Shown here: positions 51,793 through 60,787 of the stretch, in pieces | Numbering within the stretch: position 1 is the first letter of the stretch | How the letters are laid out: every line of letters begins with the position of its first letter | Assembly: GCF_019890675.1 (NCBI RefSeq) | Contig: NZ_JAIOAA010000009.1 | Location: 145,691 to 209,690, forward strand | DNA length: 64,000 nt | From: Micromonospora sp. PLK6-60 | Lineage (GTDB): Bacteria; Actinomycetota; Actinomycetes; Mycobacteriales; Micromonosporaceae | Direction of reading: 5' to 3' | Made by a program: the position numbers and the translations under genes | Notes under the pieces: generated by a model | What the model saw: only the letters and a program-made list of their open reading frames with translations | Told to the model about the DNA's origin: nothing | The model's database searches: none

Positions 51793-53595
51793 TCAGTGGC
51801 GGGGGAGGTAGATGCGCCAGCCGGCCACCGGAACCAGGCGCAGGTCGCCTGGGTCGAGGCGCTGGTCGAGGCGGGCCGCGAGGGGCGAGCCGGCCGGTGC
51901 CACCCAGGCCGCGTCGGGCGCCGCGTCGACCGCCCGCCGGTATGCCGGGAAGCGGTCGTGGCCGGGGCGCAACCGGTCGTCCACCACCGCGCAGACCACC
52001 CGCTCGGCGGTGGCGAAGACCAGCCGGTTGCAGGTCCAGTAGCCGGCCCGGACGTGCCGGACGCCCAGCTCGTGCAGGGTGTCGACGAGCGCCCGGTGCC
52101 GCTGCGCCTCGGCGCGTACCTCGGGGGCCCGGGCGAGCGCCGCCCAGGTGGCGTACCCGCCGGTGGCGAGCATGGCGGCCAGCACGGCGACCGCCGCGCC
52201 GCGGGCCACGCCGGCCCACCGCCCCGGGGCCGCCCGCCGGGCCGCCGTCCAGAGCGGCCAGAGCAGGGCCGGGCTGGCGACCGCCAGGCAGGACAGGTAA
52301 CGCGCGCTCTCCGTCGGGCTGCGCCCGGCCGCGCCGCTGACCGCGTACGCCGCGAGCAGTCCCGCCGCCCCGGCGAGCAGCGCCAGCCGCACCGCCGCCC
52401 CGACCCGCTCGTCGCCCGCCGGCTCGCCGATTCCCCGCTCGTCCTGCGCCGGTCCGTCGCTCTGCGGACCGCCGCTGGTGAATCTTGGCGAGTTTCCGTT
52501 CGCCTCGAACAGTAAGTTGCCAAGATCCGGCGCGTCCGGGACCGGCGCGGGTGGGGCCGGGACCGGCGCGGGCGCGGCCGGGACCGGCGCGGGTGGGGCG
52601 ACAGGCGGGGCGGGGACGCGCAGGCGGCGAACCGCCGCGGCGGCGCCGAGCAGAAGGAGGAGCGGGAGCGCGGCGGCCCACCACAGTTGCCACCAGGCGC
52701 AGTGGCCGGGGGAGCAGAAGCCGGCGCTCAGCGGCGGGCCGAGCACCAGCCCGCCGTACAGCCGGTCGGCCCAGCCGGCGGTGGCGCCGCCACCACCGGC
52801 CGCGAGCACCGCGGTCAGCGGGTTGCGGCCGTGCACGACGCTGTCCATCAGCATCGGAGCCGCCCCGAGCAGCACCGCCCCGACCAGCACCATCCCGGCC
52901 CGGCCGGCCAGTTCCCGCCGGCGCCACACCAGCAGCACCGCGCCGAGCGCGACCAGGTACGGCAGCAGCAGCGGGTCGACCCAGAGCATCAGGCCGGCGA
53001 GCACTCCCCAGCCGGCCCACCGCCACAGGGCCCGACCGGGCAGCCGGGCCCGCCGGTCGGCGGCGCACAGGCCGAGGGTGAGCAGCGCCAGCGCCGCGCC
53101 GGCCGGGTTCAGCTCCGGATAGCCGCCCCCGGCGATCAGCTGGTTCTTCAGCACCCGGTCCGAGCCGAGCGCGAGCAGCCCCACCACCAGCAGCGCGAAC
53201 CAGGGGTCACCGCCGAGCCGCCGGGTCAGCCGCCAGGCCAGCGCGAGGAAGAGCGCGTACAGGGCGAGGGTGGGCACCCGCAGCGCGACCGTGGACGGGC
53301 CGAACACGGCGACGACCGGCGCCGCCAGGTACGCCTCCAGCGTGCCCATGTACGCCTGGCCGTAGAACCAGACCGGGAAGTCCCGCCCCTGCGCGATGTG
53401 CAGCGCGGCGAGCCCCATGGTCGCCTCGTCGCTGTTGGTCGGCGGGTTGTCGGCCAGCACCAGCACCACCCGGTACGCCACCGCGGCGAGCAGCACCGCC
53501 AGGGTGAGCGGCCCGGCGGGCGAGCCGGGACGGGACCACCGGGGCAGCCGCGTGTCGCCGCGCGTATCCGCCTGCCGGCGTACCCCCGTGGTCAT
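51793..53595 (-). CDS. GT-C-like polytopic membrane protein
   Basis: This ~600-residue membrane protein has about 11 spans and an early loop with NSDEATMGLAALHIAQGRDFPVWFYGQAYMG, containing the D-E pair typical of GT-C glycosyltransferases. A cytoplasmic or external Pro/Ala/Val-rich linker contains an in-frame palindromic repeat encoding ~16 residues. ATG at 53595 is assigned; ATG at 53607 is possible. The sugar donor and acceptor are unknown. Confidence 0.7.
   Translation of the reverse strand: MTTGVRRQADTRGDTRLPRWSRPGSPAGPLTLAVLLAAVAYRVVLVLADNPPTNSDEATMGLAALHIAQGRDFPVWFYGQAYMGTLEAYLAAPVVAVFGPSTVALRVPTLALYALFLALAWRLTRRLGGDPWFALLVVGLLALGSDRVLKNQLIAGGGYPELNPAGAALALLTLGLCAADRRARLPGRALWRWAGWGVLAGLMLWVDPLLLPYLVALGAVLLVWRRRELAGRAGMVLVGAVLLGAAPMLMDSVVHGRNPLTAVLAAGGGGATAGWADRLYGGLVLGPPLSAGFCSPGHCAWWQLWWAAALPLLLLLGAAAAVRRLRVPAPPVAPPAPVPAAPAPVPAPPAPVPDAPDLGNLLFEANGNSPRFTSGGPQSDGPAQDERGIGEPAGDERVGAAVRLALLAGAAGLLAAYAVSGAAGRSPTESARYLSCLAVASPALLWPLWTAARRAAPGRWAGVARGAAVAVLAAMLATGGYATWAALARAPEVRAEAQRHRALVDTLHELGVRHVRAGYWTCNRLVFATAERVVCAVVDDRLRPGHDRFPAYRRAVDAAPDAAWVAPAGSPLAARLDQRLDPGDLRLVPVAGWRIYLPRH
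52480..52528. repeat. CCAAGATC-type hairpin inserted inside a coding region
   Basis: Arms 52480-52502 and 52506-52528 (23 nt, five mismatches) with ends GAATCTTGGC and GCCAAGATCC flank a 3-nt loop. It lies in frame inside the gene for a membrane protein, encoding DLGNLLFEANGNSPRF. Confidence 0.7.
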
Positions 53596-53646
53596 GCCGC
53601 AGATCATGGCATCCGCGGCCGGCGGCCGGGACGCGGCGCGGCCGGC

Positions 53647-54639
53647 TCAGCCGGCGGCGGTGACCCGGTCGCGCGCCTCCAGGGCCTGGCGGTAGAGCCG
53701 GCCGGCCCGGTACGACGAGCGCACCAGCGGCCCGCTCATCACCCCGGCGAAGCCGATCTCCTCGGCCTCCTCGCGCAGCTCGACGAACTCCTCCGGCTTG
53801 ACCCAGCGGGTGACCGGGTGGTGCCGGGGGGAGGGGCGAAGGTACTGCGTGATGGTGATCAGCTCGCAGCCGGCGTCGTGCAGGTCGCGCAGCGCCTGGG
53901 ACACCTCGGCCCGCTCCTCGCCCATGCCGAGGATCAGGTTGCTCTTGGTGACCAGGCCGTCGGCGCGGGCCTGCCGGATCACGTCGAGCGACCGCTCGTA
54001 GCGGAACGCCGGCCGGATCCGCTTGAAGATCCGGGGCACCGTCTCGACGTTGTGCGCGAGCACCTCGGGGCGGGCGCCGAACACCTCGGCGAGCTGCTCG
54101 GGGACCGCGTTGAAGTCGGGGATCAGCAGCTCGACGCCGCAGCCGGGCTGGAGGGCGTGGATCTGCCGAACCGTCTCGGCGTACAGCCAGGCGCCGCCGT
54201 CGGGGAGGTCGTCGCGGGCGACGCCGGTGACGGTGGCGTAGCGCAGCCCCATCGAGACCACCGACTCGGCGACCCGGCGCGGCTCGTCGGCGTCGAACTC
54301 GGCCGGCTTGCCGGTGTCGATCTGGCAGAAGTCGCAGCGCCGGGTGCACTGGTCACCGCCGATGAGGAAGGTGGCCTCCCGGTCCTCCCAACATTCGTAG
54401 ATGTTGGGGCAGCCGGCCTCCTGGCACACGGTGTGCAGCCCCTCGCGCGAGACCAGCCCGCGCAACTGGGTGTATTCCGGGCCCATCTTGGCCTTGACCT
54501 TGATCCATGGCGGCTTGCGCTCGATCGGCGTCTCGGCGTTGCGGGCCTCGATCCGCAGCAGCCGTCGCCCCTCGGGGGCGGCCGTCGCGGTACGAGTGGC
54601 CTGCGGCGTCGTCGTCGGCGCGGAGTGCTCGATCGTCAC
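53647..54639 (-). CDS. lipA: Lipoyl synthase
   Basis: This 330-residue radical-SAM enzyme inserts two sulfur atoms into octanoyl groups on lipoyl domains. The auxiliary cluster motif CQEAGCPNIYEC (CX4CX5C) and the radical-SAM motif CTRRCDFC (CX3CX2C) are both present. GTG at 54639 lies 7 nt from TAGGCT on the minus strand. Its partner lipB lies 3 kb away on the same strand, with a tRNA synthetase and an NAD synthase between. Confidence 0.96.
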   Translation of the reverse strand: MTIEHSAPTTTPQATRTATAAPEGRRLLRIEARNAETPIERKPPWIKVKAKMGPEYTQLRGLVSREGLHTVCQEAGCPNIYECWEDREATFLIGGDQCTRRCDFCQIDTGKPAEFDADEPRRVAESVVSMGLRYATVTGVARDDLPDGGAWLYAETVRQIHALQPGCGVELLIPDFNAVPEQLAEVFGARPEVLAHNVETVPRIFKRIRPAFRYERSLDVIRQARADGLVTKSNLILGMGEERAEVSQALRDLHDAGCELITITQYLRPSPRHHPVTRWVKPEEFVELREEAEEIGFAGVMSGPLVRSSYRAGRLYRQALEARDRVTAAG

Positions 54640-54775
54640 AAAACCGAGCCTACGCCCGACGGTGGCCGTCGATGAACGTCGGGCGACGGGCGTCACGCCG
54701 GAGAGCTTGTGACACCGGACACCAAAGTGCCCAAAATCCGCGTTACAGCCGCCGCCGGCGGGTGTTAGCGTGCCC

Positions 54776-55139
54776 GCCAAGGCTGTGACGGAGCCAAGTA
54801 GCGCGCCGATCCCGCCAGTGCAGAGAGCCGCCGTTTGCTGGAAGGCGGTCTGGCGCCGGTGCGCGAAGACCCTCCCGAGCCGCGGGAAGAACGGCTGCTG
54901 TGTAAGGAAGGGCCCCCTGTTAACGCTTCCGGTAGAGGAAGGGCCCCTTCTTAACACCCCCGCCCAGTAGAGCCCGCCCGGCTGGCCCCGGTGAAAAGGC
55001 GACGAACGAGGCCCGGCTCCGGCCGCGGCGAAGGTGTGGTGGCACCGCGAGGACCCGCTCGCCCACACCTCCCCGGGTTGAGGCGACGCCTCGCCGCCGA
55101 GGGCGGTGACGGCGCCGCGATCGACCGAGGAGTCACCGT
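54776..55139 (+). promoter_or_regulatory. T-box riboswitch, Asp specifier, upstream of the Asp/Asn-tRNA synthetase
   Basis: Stem I is 54781-54881. It has the AGTA loop-E strand at 54797-54800, specifier GAC at 54868-54870 preceded by GAA, the AGAGA bulge near 54822 and the distal loop GTTTGCTGGAA. The base closes by GGCT pairing with AGCC. The antiterminator is 55032-55068 with bulge TGGCACC, helix GCGAG/CTCGC and outer helix GTGTGG/CCACAC. GAC is an Asp codon, and the bulge C pairs with G73 of tRNA-Asp. No U-tract follows, and CCTCG (55089-55093) can mask GAGGAG, favouring translational control. A promoter TTACAG-17-TAGCGT lies at 54743-54771. Confidence 0.9.
54902..54957. repeat. GGGGCCCC-core palindrome inside the T-box leader (subtype A)
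   Basis: Arms with AAGGAAGGGCCCC and GGAAGGGCCCCTTCTTAA share the central TTAACGC-TTCCGGTAG-GGAAGGG block with 2545-2599. It lies between Stem I and the antiterminator of the T-box, the only one of seven copies not at convergent gene ends. Confidence 0.8.
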
Positions 55140-55140
55140 C

Positions 55141-56433
55141 ATGCAACGCACCCTCTCCACCCAGCTCGGACACCACGTCGGCGAGTCCGTTCGGATCGCC
55201 GGCTGGGTGCACCGCCGCCGGCTGCTCAAGTCGGTGGCCTTCCTGATCGTCCGGGACGCCGCCGGGCTCGCCCAGGTGGTGGTCGCCGCGCCCGCCGCCC
55301 GCGCGCAGGTCGAGGCGCTCACCGAGGAGACGGTCGTCGAGGTCGTCGGCACGGTGGTCGCACGGCGCGGATGCGCCGCTCCCGCCGGGGTCGAGCTGAC
55401 CGAGCCGACCGTACGTCTGCTCGGGCCGCCCGCCGAGCCGCCCCCGTTCGACCTGTACCGGCCGGCGCTCACCGCCACCCTGCCCACCCAGCTCGACCAC
55501 GCGCCGGTCGCGCTGCGGCACCCGACCCGGTCGGCGGCGCTGCGGATCTCGGCGGCGGCGGTGGCCGGTTTCCGGGCCGCGCTGGACGCCCGCGGGTTCA
55601 CCGAGATCCACACCCCGAAGGTGGTCGGTTCGGCCACCGAGAGCGGGGCGAACGTCTTCGCGCTGGACTGGTTCGGCCGGCCCGCGTATCTGGCCCAGTC
55701 GCCGCAGTTCTACAAGCAGCTCATGGTGGGGGTCTTCGAGCGGGTGTACGAGGTGGGGCCGGTGTTCCGGGCCGAGCCGCACGACACCACCCGGCACCTG
55801 GCGCAGTACACCTCCCTCGACGTGGAGCTGGGCTTCGTGACCGACCACCGCGACGTGATGCGGGCGCTGCGCGACACCCTGGCCGGCATGCTGGGCGAGG
55901 TCGGCTCGCGGGCCGGGGCGGCGGTCGCCACCCTCGGGGTGGCGCTGCCCGCCGTGCCGGCGGAGATCCCCGCCGTGCACTTCACCGAGGCGCTGGCGAT
56001 CGCCGGGGCGCCGGCCGACGAGCCGGACCTCGCCCCGGCGCACGAGCGGGCGCTGGGGGAGTGGGCGGCCCGGGAGCACGGCAGCGACTTCCTCTTCGTC
56101 ACCGGCTACCCGATGGCGAAGCGACCGTTCTACACCCATCCCGACCCGGCCCGCCCGGCGTACTCGAACGGCTTCGACCTGCTCTTTCGCGGTCTGGAGC
56201 TGGTGACCGGCGGGCAGCGGCTGCACCGGCACGCCGACTACCTGGCGGCGCTGGCCGCGCGGGGCGAGCCGGTGGGGCCGTACGCCGGCTATCTGGACGC
56301 GTTCCGGCACGGGATGCCGCCGCACGGTGGCTTCGCCATCGGGCTGGAGCGGTTCGTGGCCCGGCTCACCGGCGCGGCGAACGTCCGGGAGGTGACCGCC
56401 TTCCCGCGCGACCTGCACCGGCTGACGCCCTGA
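55141..56433 (+). CDS. Archaeal-type aspartate--tRNA(Asp/Asn) ligase
   Basis: This 430-residue class II synthetase has an N-terminal OB-fold anticodon-binding domain (residues ~1-110) and a catalytic domain with motif 2 FRAEPHDTTRHLAQYTSLDVEL, the block YPMAKRPFYTHPD and motif 3 GFAIGLERFVARLTG. Its size and motifs are those of the archaeal/AspRS2 type rather than the 590-residue bacterial AspRS. It may charge both tRNA-Asp and tRNA-Asn or be a duplicate. The ATG at 55141 follows GAGGAG. A T-box with Asp specifier precedes it. Confidence 0.9.
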   Translation: MQRTLSTQLGHHVGESVRIAGWVHRRRLLKSVAFLIVRDAAGLAQVVVAAPAARAQVEALTEETVVEVVGTVVARRGCAAPAGVELTEPTVRLLGPPAEPPPFDLYRPALTATLPTQLDHAPVALRHPTRSAALRISAAAVAGFRAALDARGFTEIHTPKVVGSATESGANVFALDWFGRPAYLAQSPQFYKQLMVGVFERVYEVGPVFRAEPHDTTRHLAQYTSLDVELGFVTDHRDVMRALRDTLAGMLGEVGSRAGAAVATLGVALPAVPAEIPAVHFTEALAIAGAPADEPDLAPAHERALGEWAAREHGSDFLFVTGYPMAKRPFYTHPDPARPAYSNGFDLLFRGLELVTGGQRLHRHADYLAALAARGEPVGPYAGYLDAFRHGMPPHGGFAIGLERFVARLTGAANVREVTAFPRDLHRLTP

Positions 56434-56447
56434 GGGCGAGGGACGGG

Positions 56448-56503
56448 TGTTAAGAAGGGGCCCCTGCTATACAAAATGCGTTAACAGGGGCCCCCTCCTT
56501 ACC
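56448..56503. terminator. GGGGCCCC-core palindrome (subtype B, second copy)
   Basis: Arms TAAGAAGGGGCCCCTG (56451-56466) and CAGGGGCCCCCTCCTTA (56485-56501) flank a loop with GCGTTAA. It lies between convergent genes. Confidence 0.8.
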
Positions 56504-56506
56504 TCC

Positions 56507-57331
56507 CTACGGCGCGCTCGGCAGCCGGCGCTTGTGCTCCGTGGCCCGGTAGCGGGCCACCAGGGCCAGCTCCACCTCCGCCGGGACCGGCCGGCCCTCC
56601 AGGTAGTCGTCGATGTGCTCGTACGCCAGGCCGAGCGCGTCCTCGTCCAGCTTGCCCGGGGCGAGGCTCTCCAGGTCGGCGGTGGGCGCCTTGCCGACCA
56701 GCTCGGCGGGCGCGCCGAGCCGCTGGGCGAGCGCCCGCACCCGGCGCTTGGTCAGCCCGGCCAGCGGCACCACGTCGGCCGCGCCGTCGCCGTGTTTGGT
56801 GAAGAAGCCGGTGACCGCCTCGGCGGCGTGGTCGGTGCCGACGACCAGCCCGTTCATCGCCCCGGCCACCGCGTACTGGGCGATCATCCGCTGCCGCGCC
56901 TTGATGTTGCCGTGCACGAAGTCCCGCTGGGCGTCGTCGCGGAACGCGGTCCCCGCCGCGTCCAGCGCGTCCAGCGCGGCGTCGCTGGCCGGCGCGACGT
57001 CGACGGTGAGCACCTGGTCCGGCCGGATGAACTCCAGCGCCGCCCGGGCGTGGTGCTCGTCGGCCTGCACCCGGTACGGCAGCCGCATGGCGACGAAGGC
57101 GGCGTGGTGGCCGGCGGCCCGGGCCCGCTCGACGGCGAGTTGGCACAGCCGGCCGGCGGTGGTGGAGTCCACGCCGCCGCTGATGCCGAGCACCAGCGCC
57201 GCCAGCCCGGTGTCCACCAGCCGGTCGGCCAGGAACACCACCCGCCGCTCGATCTCCTCGTCGACGTCGAAGGTGGGTGCCACCGCGAGCTCGTCGGCGA
57301 TCCGCCGCTGGGTGGGGAGCACGTCGGTCAT
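56507..57331 (-). CDS. Ammonia-type NAD+ synthase
   Basis: This 274-residue enzyme has the ATP-pyrophosphatase loop LGISGGVDSTTAGRLC and the rest of the NadE synthase domain (GTDHAAEAVTGFFTKHGDG, DLESLAPGKLDEDALG) without an amidase domain, so it uses free ammonia. It is a second NAD synthase in this window. The ATG at 57331 has GAAAGGA upstream. It converges on the tRNA synthetase gene across a palindrome. Confidence 0.93.
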   Translation of the reverse strand: MTDVLPTQRRIADELAVAPTFDVDEEIERRVVFLADRLVDTGLAALVLGISGGVDSTTAGRLCQLAVERARAAGHHAAFVAMRLPYRVQADEHHARAALEFIRPDQVLTVDVAPASDAALDALDAAGTAFRDDAQRDFVHGNIKARQRMIAQYAVAGAMNGLVVGTDHAAEAVTGFFTKHGDGAADVVPLAGLTKRRVRALAQRLGAPAELVGKAPTADLESLAPGKLDEDALGLAYEHIDDYLEGRPVPAEVELALVARYRATEHKRRLPSAP

Positions 57332-57351
57332 CGAGGGGTCCTTTCGGAGGA

Positions 57352-57744
57352 TCAGGCGGGGCCGAGCAGATCCCAGGGGTTGCCGGCCAGGTCGCGGAAG
57401 ACGGCGACCCGGCCGTACGGCTCGGTGCGCGGCGGCTTCACGAACTCGACCTTCGCCTCGACCATCCGCCGGTAGGTGGCGTCGAAGTCGTCGACCTGGA
57501 GGAAGAAGCCGACCCGGCCGTGGGTCTGGTCGCCCACCGCCTCCTGCTGCCGCTCGCCGTCGGCGCGGGCCAGCAGCAGGCCGGTGCCGCCGCCGGGCGG
57601 GCGGACCACCACCCAGCGCTTCGGCCGGCCGTCGTTGGTCCGCGACGGGGTGTCCTCGACCAGCTCGAAGCCGAGCACCTCGGTGAAGAAGTCGATCGCC
57701 GGGTCGTATTCGGCGACCACGAGGGTGACCAGGTCGATGCGCAC
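57352..57744 (-). CDS. VOC-family (glyoxalase-like) protein
   Basis: This 130-residue protein has the VOC fold (LVTLVVAEYDPAIDFFTEVLGFELVEDTP, VGFFLQVDDFDATYRRMVEA, VAVFRDLAGNPWDLLG). It lies 20 nt upstream of the NAD synthase on the same strand and may be co-transcribed. Substrate unknown. The ATG at 57744 is assigned. Confidence 0.82.
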   Translation of the reverse strand: MRIDLVTLVVAEYDPAIDFFTEVLGFELVEDTPSRTNDGRPKRWVVVRPPGGGTGLLLARADGERQQEAVGDQTHGRVGFFLQVDDFDATYRRMVEAKVEFVKPPRTEPYGRVAVFRDLAGNPWDLLGPA

Positions 57745-57772
57745 AGAGGAAGCCTACGTGCCGGAGATCCGC

Positions 57773-58414
57773 TCAGACCGTCACGATCGTCGGCAGGTGC
57801 CGCTCGACCACCGGCAGCACGTCGGCGACGGTGACCGGGCGACCCAGCTCGGCGGTGAGCGAGGTGACGCCCGCGTCGCGGATGCCGCAGGGCACAATCC
57901 GGTCGAAGTACGTCAGGTCGCAGTCGCAGTTGATCGAGAAGCCGTGCAGGGTCACCCCGCGGGCCACCCGGATGCCGATGGCGGCCACCTTGCGGGCCGG
58001 CCCCCGGTCGTCCTCGGGCACCCAGACGCCGCTGCGCCCGTCGACCCGGCCGGCGGTCAGCCCGAACTCGGCGCAGACGTCGATCAGCATCTGCTCGACC
58101 CGCCGCACGTACGCGACCACGTCCACCGGGTCGGGGAGGCGGAGGATCGGGTAGCCGACGAGCTGCCCCGGCCCGTGCCAGGTGATCTTGCCGCCCCGGT
58201 CGACGTCGACCACCGGGGTGCCGTCCATCGGGCGGTCCCACGGCTCGGTGCGCTTGCCGGCGGTGTAGACGCTCGGGTGCTCCAGCAGCAGCACGGTGTC
58301 GCCCTGCTCGCCGGCCACCACCGCGTCGTGCAGCCGGCGCTGCTCGTCCCAGGCGGCCTGGTAGTCGAGCACCCCCGCGCGGACGGCGCTCAGGCCGGAA
58401 GTCGTCGTGGTCAC
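57773..58414 (-). CDS. lipB: Octanoyltransferase
   Basis: This 213-residue enzyme moves octanoyl groups from acyl carrier protein to lipoyl domains. The catalytic Cys (VPCGIRDAGVTSL) and Lys (ARKVAAIGIRV) are present, along with KITWHGPGQLVGYPI. GTG at 58414 lies 6 nt from TAGGCT, suggesting a leaderless transcript. It works with lipA in the same window. Confidence 0.95.
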   Translation of the reverse strand: MTTTTSGLSAVRAGVLDYQAAWDEQRRLHDAVVAGEQGDTVLLLEHPSVYTAGKRTEPWDRPMDGTPVVDVDRGGKITWHGPGQLVGYPILRLPDPVDVVAYVRRVEQMLIDVCAEFGLTAGRVDGRSGVWVPEDDRGPARKVAAIGIRVARGVTLHGFSINCDCDLTYFDRIVPCGIRDAGVTSLTAELGRPVTVADVLPVVERHLPTIVTV

Positions 58415-58466
58415 CCGTCCAGCCTAGACCCGTACCCGCCGGTCACCTGGGGTGAGCGGCGTTGCG

Positions 58467-60278
58467 TCAGTCACCCGGCACGGTCCAGAGCCAGACGTCG
58501 TCCACCCGCTTCGGCGGGCCGAGGATCGCGGTGGCGGTGCGCCGCAGCGCGTCCTCGTCGAGGTCGTACTTCGCGCCGTGCACCCGGTCGGCCAGCACCA
58601 CCGCGGCGACCCCCCAGTACCGCAGGTCGGCCCGGCAGAGCCGGATGCTGCCCTCGGTGATGATCGGCACCAGCCCGGTCCGGCCGGCCTGGTCCATCAG
58701 GGTGTCGAAGGTCCGGGGGACCGGGCCGATCTTGCCGCGCCCGGCCGGGCCGCCGGGGCCGAGGAAGAAGCCGGCCGGGATGCGGAACTCGCCCTGCCCG
58801 TGCGACAGGGCGTACGCCTGCCAGCGCTGGCCGTCGGGGGTGACGTCGAGGGTGAGCGGCAGCGGGGTGAGCACCCCGCCGGGCGGGACGTACCGCTGCC
58901 AGGTCCCGGCCGTGATGAACGCCGGGATCGGCTCGCGCGCGCTGGTCAGCAGCGGGGTGGGCAGCAGCGGCAGCAGGGCGGCGGCGAACGCGGCGGTCCA
59001 GGCCGCCCGCACCCGCGGCGGGTCGGTGCGCAGGCTGTCCACGGTGTACGCCAGCAGCAGCCCGATCACCGGCGCCACCACCAGCGCCAGCCGGGACGGG
59101 AGCGCGGCGTTGACCACCGGCAGGTTGTCCAGCAGGCCGAACGGCAGCAACTGGCCGGTGCGGTGCCCGTCCCACTTGGCCCGGGGGCCGAGGGACAGGG
59201 CCGCGAAGACCAGCGCGGTCACCCCGAGCGCGGCCAGCGTGGCCCGGCGGGCGGGGGCGGCCCGGCGCCACAGCCAGACGAAGCAGCCGACGGCGAGCAA
59301 CAGCAGCGGCACCCCGAAGAAGGAGTTCTCCTCGGTCGGGTTGGGCGCCAGCCCGGTGCCCCAGCCCAGCGCGCCGGCCAGCGAGCGGCGCGGGAACGCC
59401 CCGAACGCGGCGAGGTCCTCGGAGTGGATCACCGGGTCGAAGCCGGTGCCGTGGAACCGCTGCGGCCCGGCGAAGTGCAGCCAGAGCGGGTATGCCAGCA
59501 GCACCCCGGCGACCAGCGCGGTCACCCCGAGCCCGCGCAGCAGGTCCGGCAGGGCGGCCCGGGCCTGCGCCCGGCGGGCCGGGTGCAGCGACCACACCGC
59601 CAGGAACAGGGCCAGCGCCAGCGCGGTGAAGAAGAGCCCCTCGGCGGCGATCGAGAAGGCGACCGCCACCAGCAGCCCGAGCACGACGCCGCCGCGCAGC
59701 CAGCGCCCGGGCCGGCGCAGCGCGAACACCCCCCACACCAGCAGCGGCACCAGCCAGCCGGCGGTCCAGTTCAGGTGGGCGTTGGCGTGCGACACCATGC
59801 CCGGGGAGTACGCGATGAACAGCGCGCCCACCCCGGCGGCGAGCCGGCTGCCGACCAGGTGCCGGCTGAGCAGCCAGTACCAGGCCAGCGCGGTGGCGGC
59901 CAGGTTGAGCGTGAGGATCACCAGGAAGGTGGCCGGCGGCCCGACCAGGTACGTCAGCGGGGCGAACACCGCCGCGTACACGGTGATCGAGGTGTTGACC
60001 GCGAGGTTGACCCCGTCCGGGACGTTGATCAGGTGGGTGAAGAGCGGGTCCTGCCCGTGGGTGAGCGCGTGCCCGCCGAAGGCCAGCAGCCACTCGAACA
60101 GCGCCTGGTCGCTGGCGTTGACGCTGACCGCCCGGCTGTTCGGGTCCCGCCACAGTCCACTGGTGACCCAGAGGGCCAGGGCCACCGCGAGCAGCCCGAC
60201 CACCAGGTCGGCGCGGTGGCGCCGGGGAGCGCGCGCCGGGGGAGAGGGGTCGCCGACCACGGACGGGGAGCTCTGCAC
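58467..60278 (-). CDS. Polytopic membrane protein of unknown function
   Basis: This ~603-residue protein has about 11 membrane spans and a large external C-terminal domain (~430-603) with RIPAGFFLGPGGPAGRG and DDVWLWTVPGD. An early loop reads ASDQALFEWLLAFGGHALTHGQDPLFTHLINVPDGVNLAVNTS, like GT-C or DUF2079-type proteins. GTG at 60278 is assigned; the longer reading overlaps a divergent gene. The donor and acceptor are not known. Confidence 0.65.
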   Translation of the reverse strand: MQSSPSVVGDPSPPARAPRRHRADLVVGLLAVALALWVTSGLWRDPNSRAVSVNASDQALFEWLLAFGGHALTHGQDPLFTHLINVPDGVNLAVNTSITVYAAVFAPLTYLVGPPATFLVILTLNLAATALAWYWLLSRHLVGSRLAAGVGALFIAYSPGMVSHANAHLNWTAGWLVPLLVWGVFALRRPGRWLRGGVVLGLLVAVAFSIAAEGLFFTALALALFLAVWSLHPARRAQARAALPDLLRGLGVTALVAGVLLAYPLWLHFAGPQRFHGTGFDPVIHSEDLAAFGAFPRRSLAGALGWGTGLAPNPTEENSFFGVPLLLLAVGCFVWLWRRAAPARRATLAALGVTALVFAALSLGPRAKWDGHRTGQLLPFGLLDNLPVVNAALPSRLALVVAPVIGLLLAYTVDSLRTDPPRVRAAWTAAFAAALLPLLPTPLLTSAREPIPAFITAGTWQRYVPPGGVLTPLPLTLDVTPDGQRWQAYALSHGQGEFRIPAGFFLGPGGPAGRGKIGPVPRTFDTLMDQAGRTGLVPIITEGSIRLCRADLRYWGVAAVVLADRVHGAKYDLDEDALRRTATAILGPPKRVDDVWLWTVPGD

Positions 60279-60393
60279 GGAGCGGACGTTACCAACCGTT
60301 TCGGGACACGCCGGGCAGACACGAAAGCTTGACCGCCAGATGAAAACGACATCCAATTGCGTTAGCTGTCCACTGTCCTGAAGGAGGAAGAAG

Positions 60394-60783
60394 ATGTCCC
60401 TCGACGTACCCACCGCACTGCTCGAGCGCGCCGAGGCCGGCCGGATCGACGACGCCGACTTCGTCGACTGCGTCCGCCGGTCGCTGCCGTACGCCTGGTC
60501 GGTGGTCGCCGACGTCGCCGCCCGCGCGACGGCCGCGCGCGGCCCGGCGGACCACGCGGTGCCGCCGCCGTCAGAGGCGGAGCGGGGCCAGTTGCTGCGC
60601 GCGCTGGCCAGTGACGCGATCCGGGGCGCGCTGGAGCGGCACTTCGGCGTGCGACTGGCCTTCCAGAACTGTCACCGGGTGGCCGCCTTCCCGCCGGAAC
60701 TGGCCGGCGGGGTGGCGCACCGCGAGTTCGTCTCGCCGCTGGCGCAGATCCGTAACCAGTCCCCGGAACTGCGCAACTGCTGA
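60394..60783 (+). CDS. SCO5389-family protein
   Basis: This 129-residue protein begins MSLDVPTALLERAEAGRIDDADFVDCVRRSLPYAW and ends with PELRNC, like the small actinobacterial family related to SCO5389. It has no catalytic motif or membrane span. A strong GGAGGA lies before the ATG. Function unknown. A perfect hairpin after the stop is a likely terminator. Confidence 0.75.
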   Translation: MSLDVPTALLERAEAGRIDDADFVDCVRRSLPYAWSVVADVAARATAARGPADHAVPPPSEAERGQLLRALASDAIRGALERHFGVRLAFQNCHRVAAFPPELAGGVAHREFVSPLAQIRNQSPELRNC

Positions 60784-60787
60784 CCCG

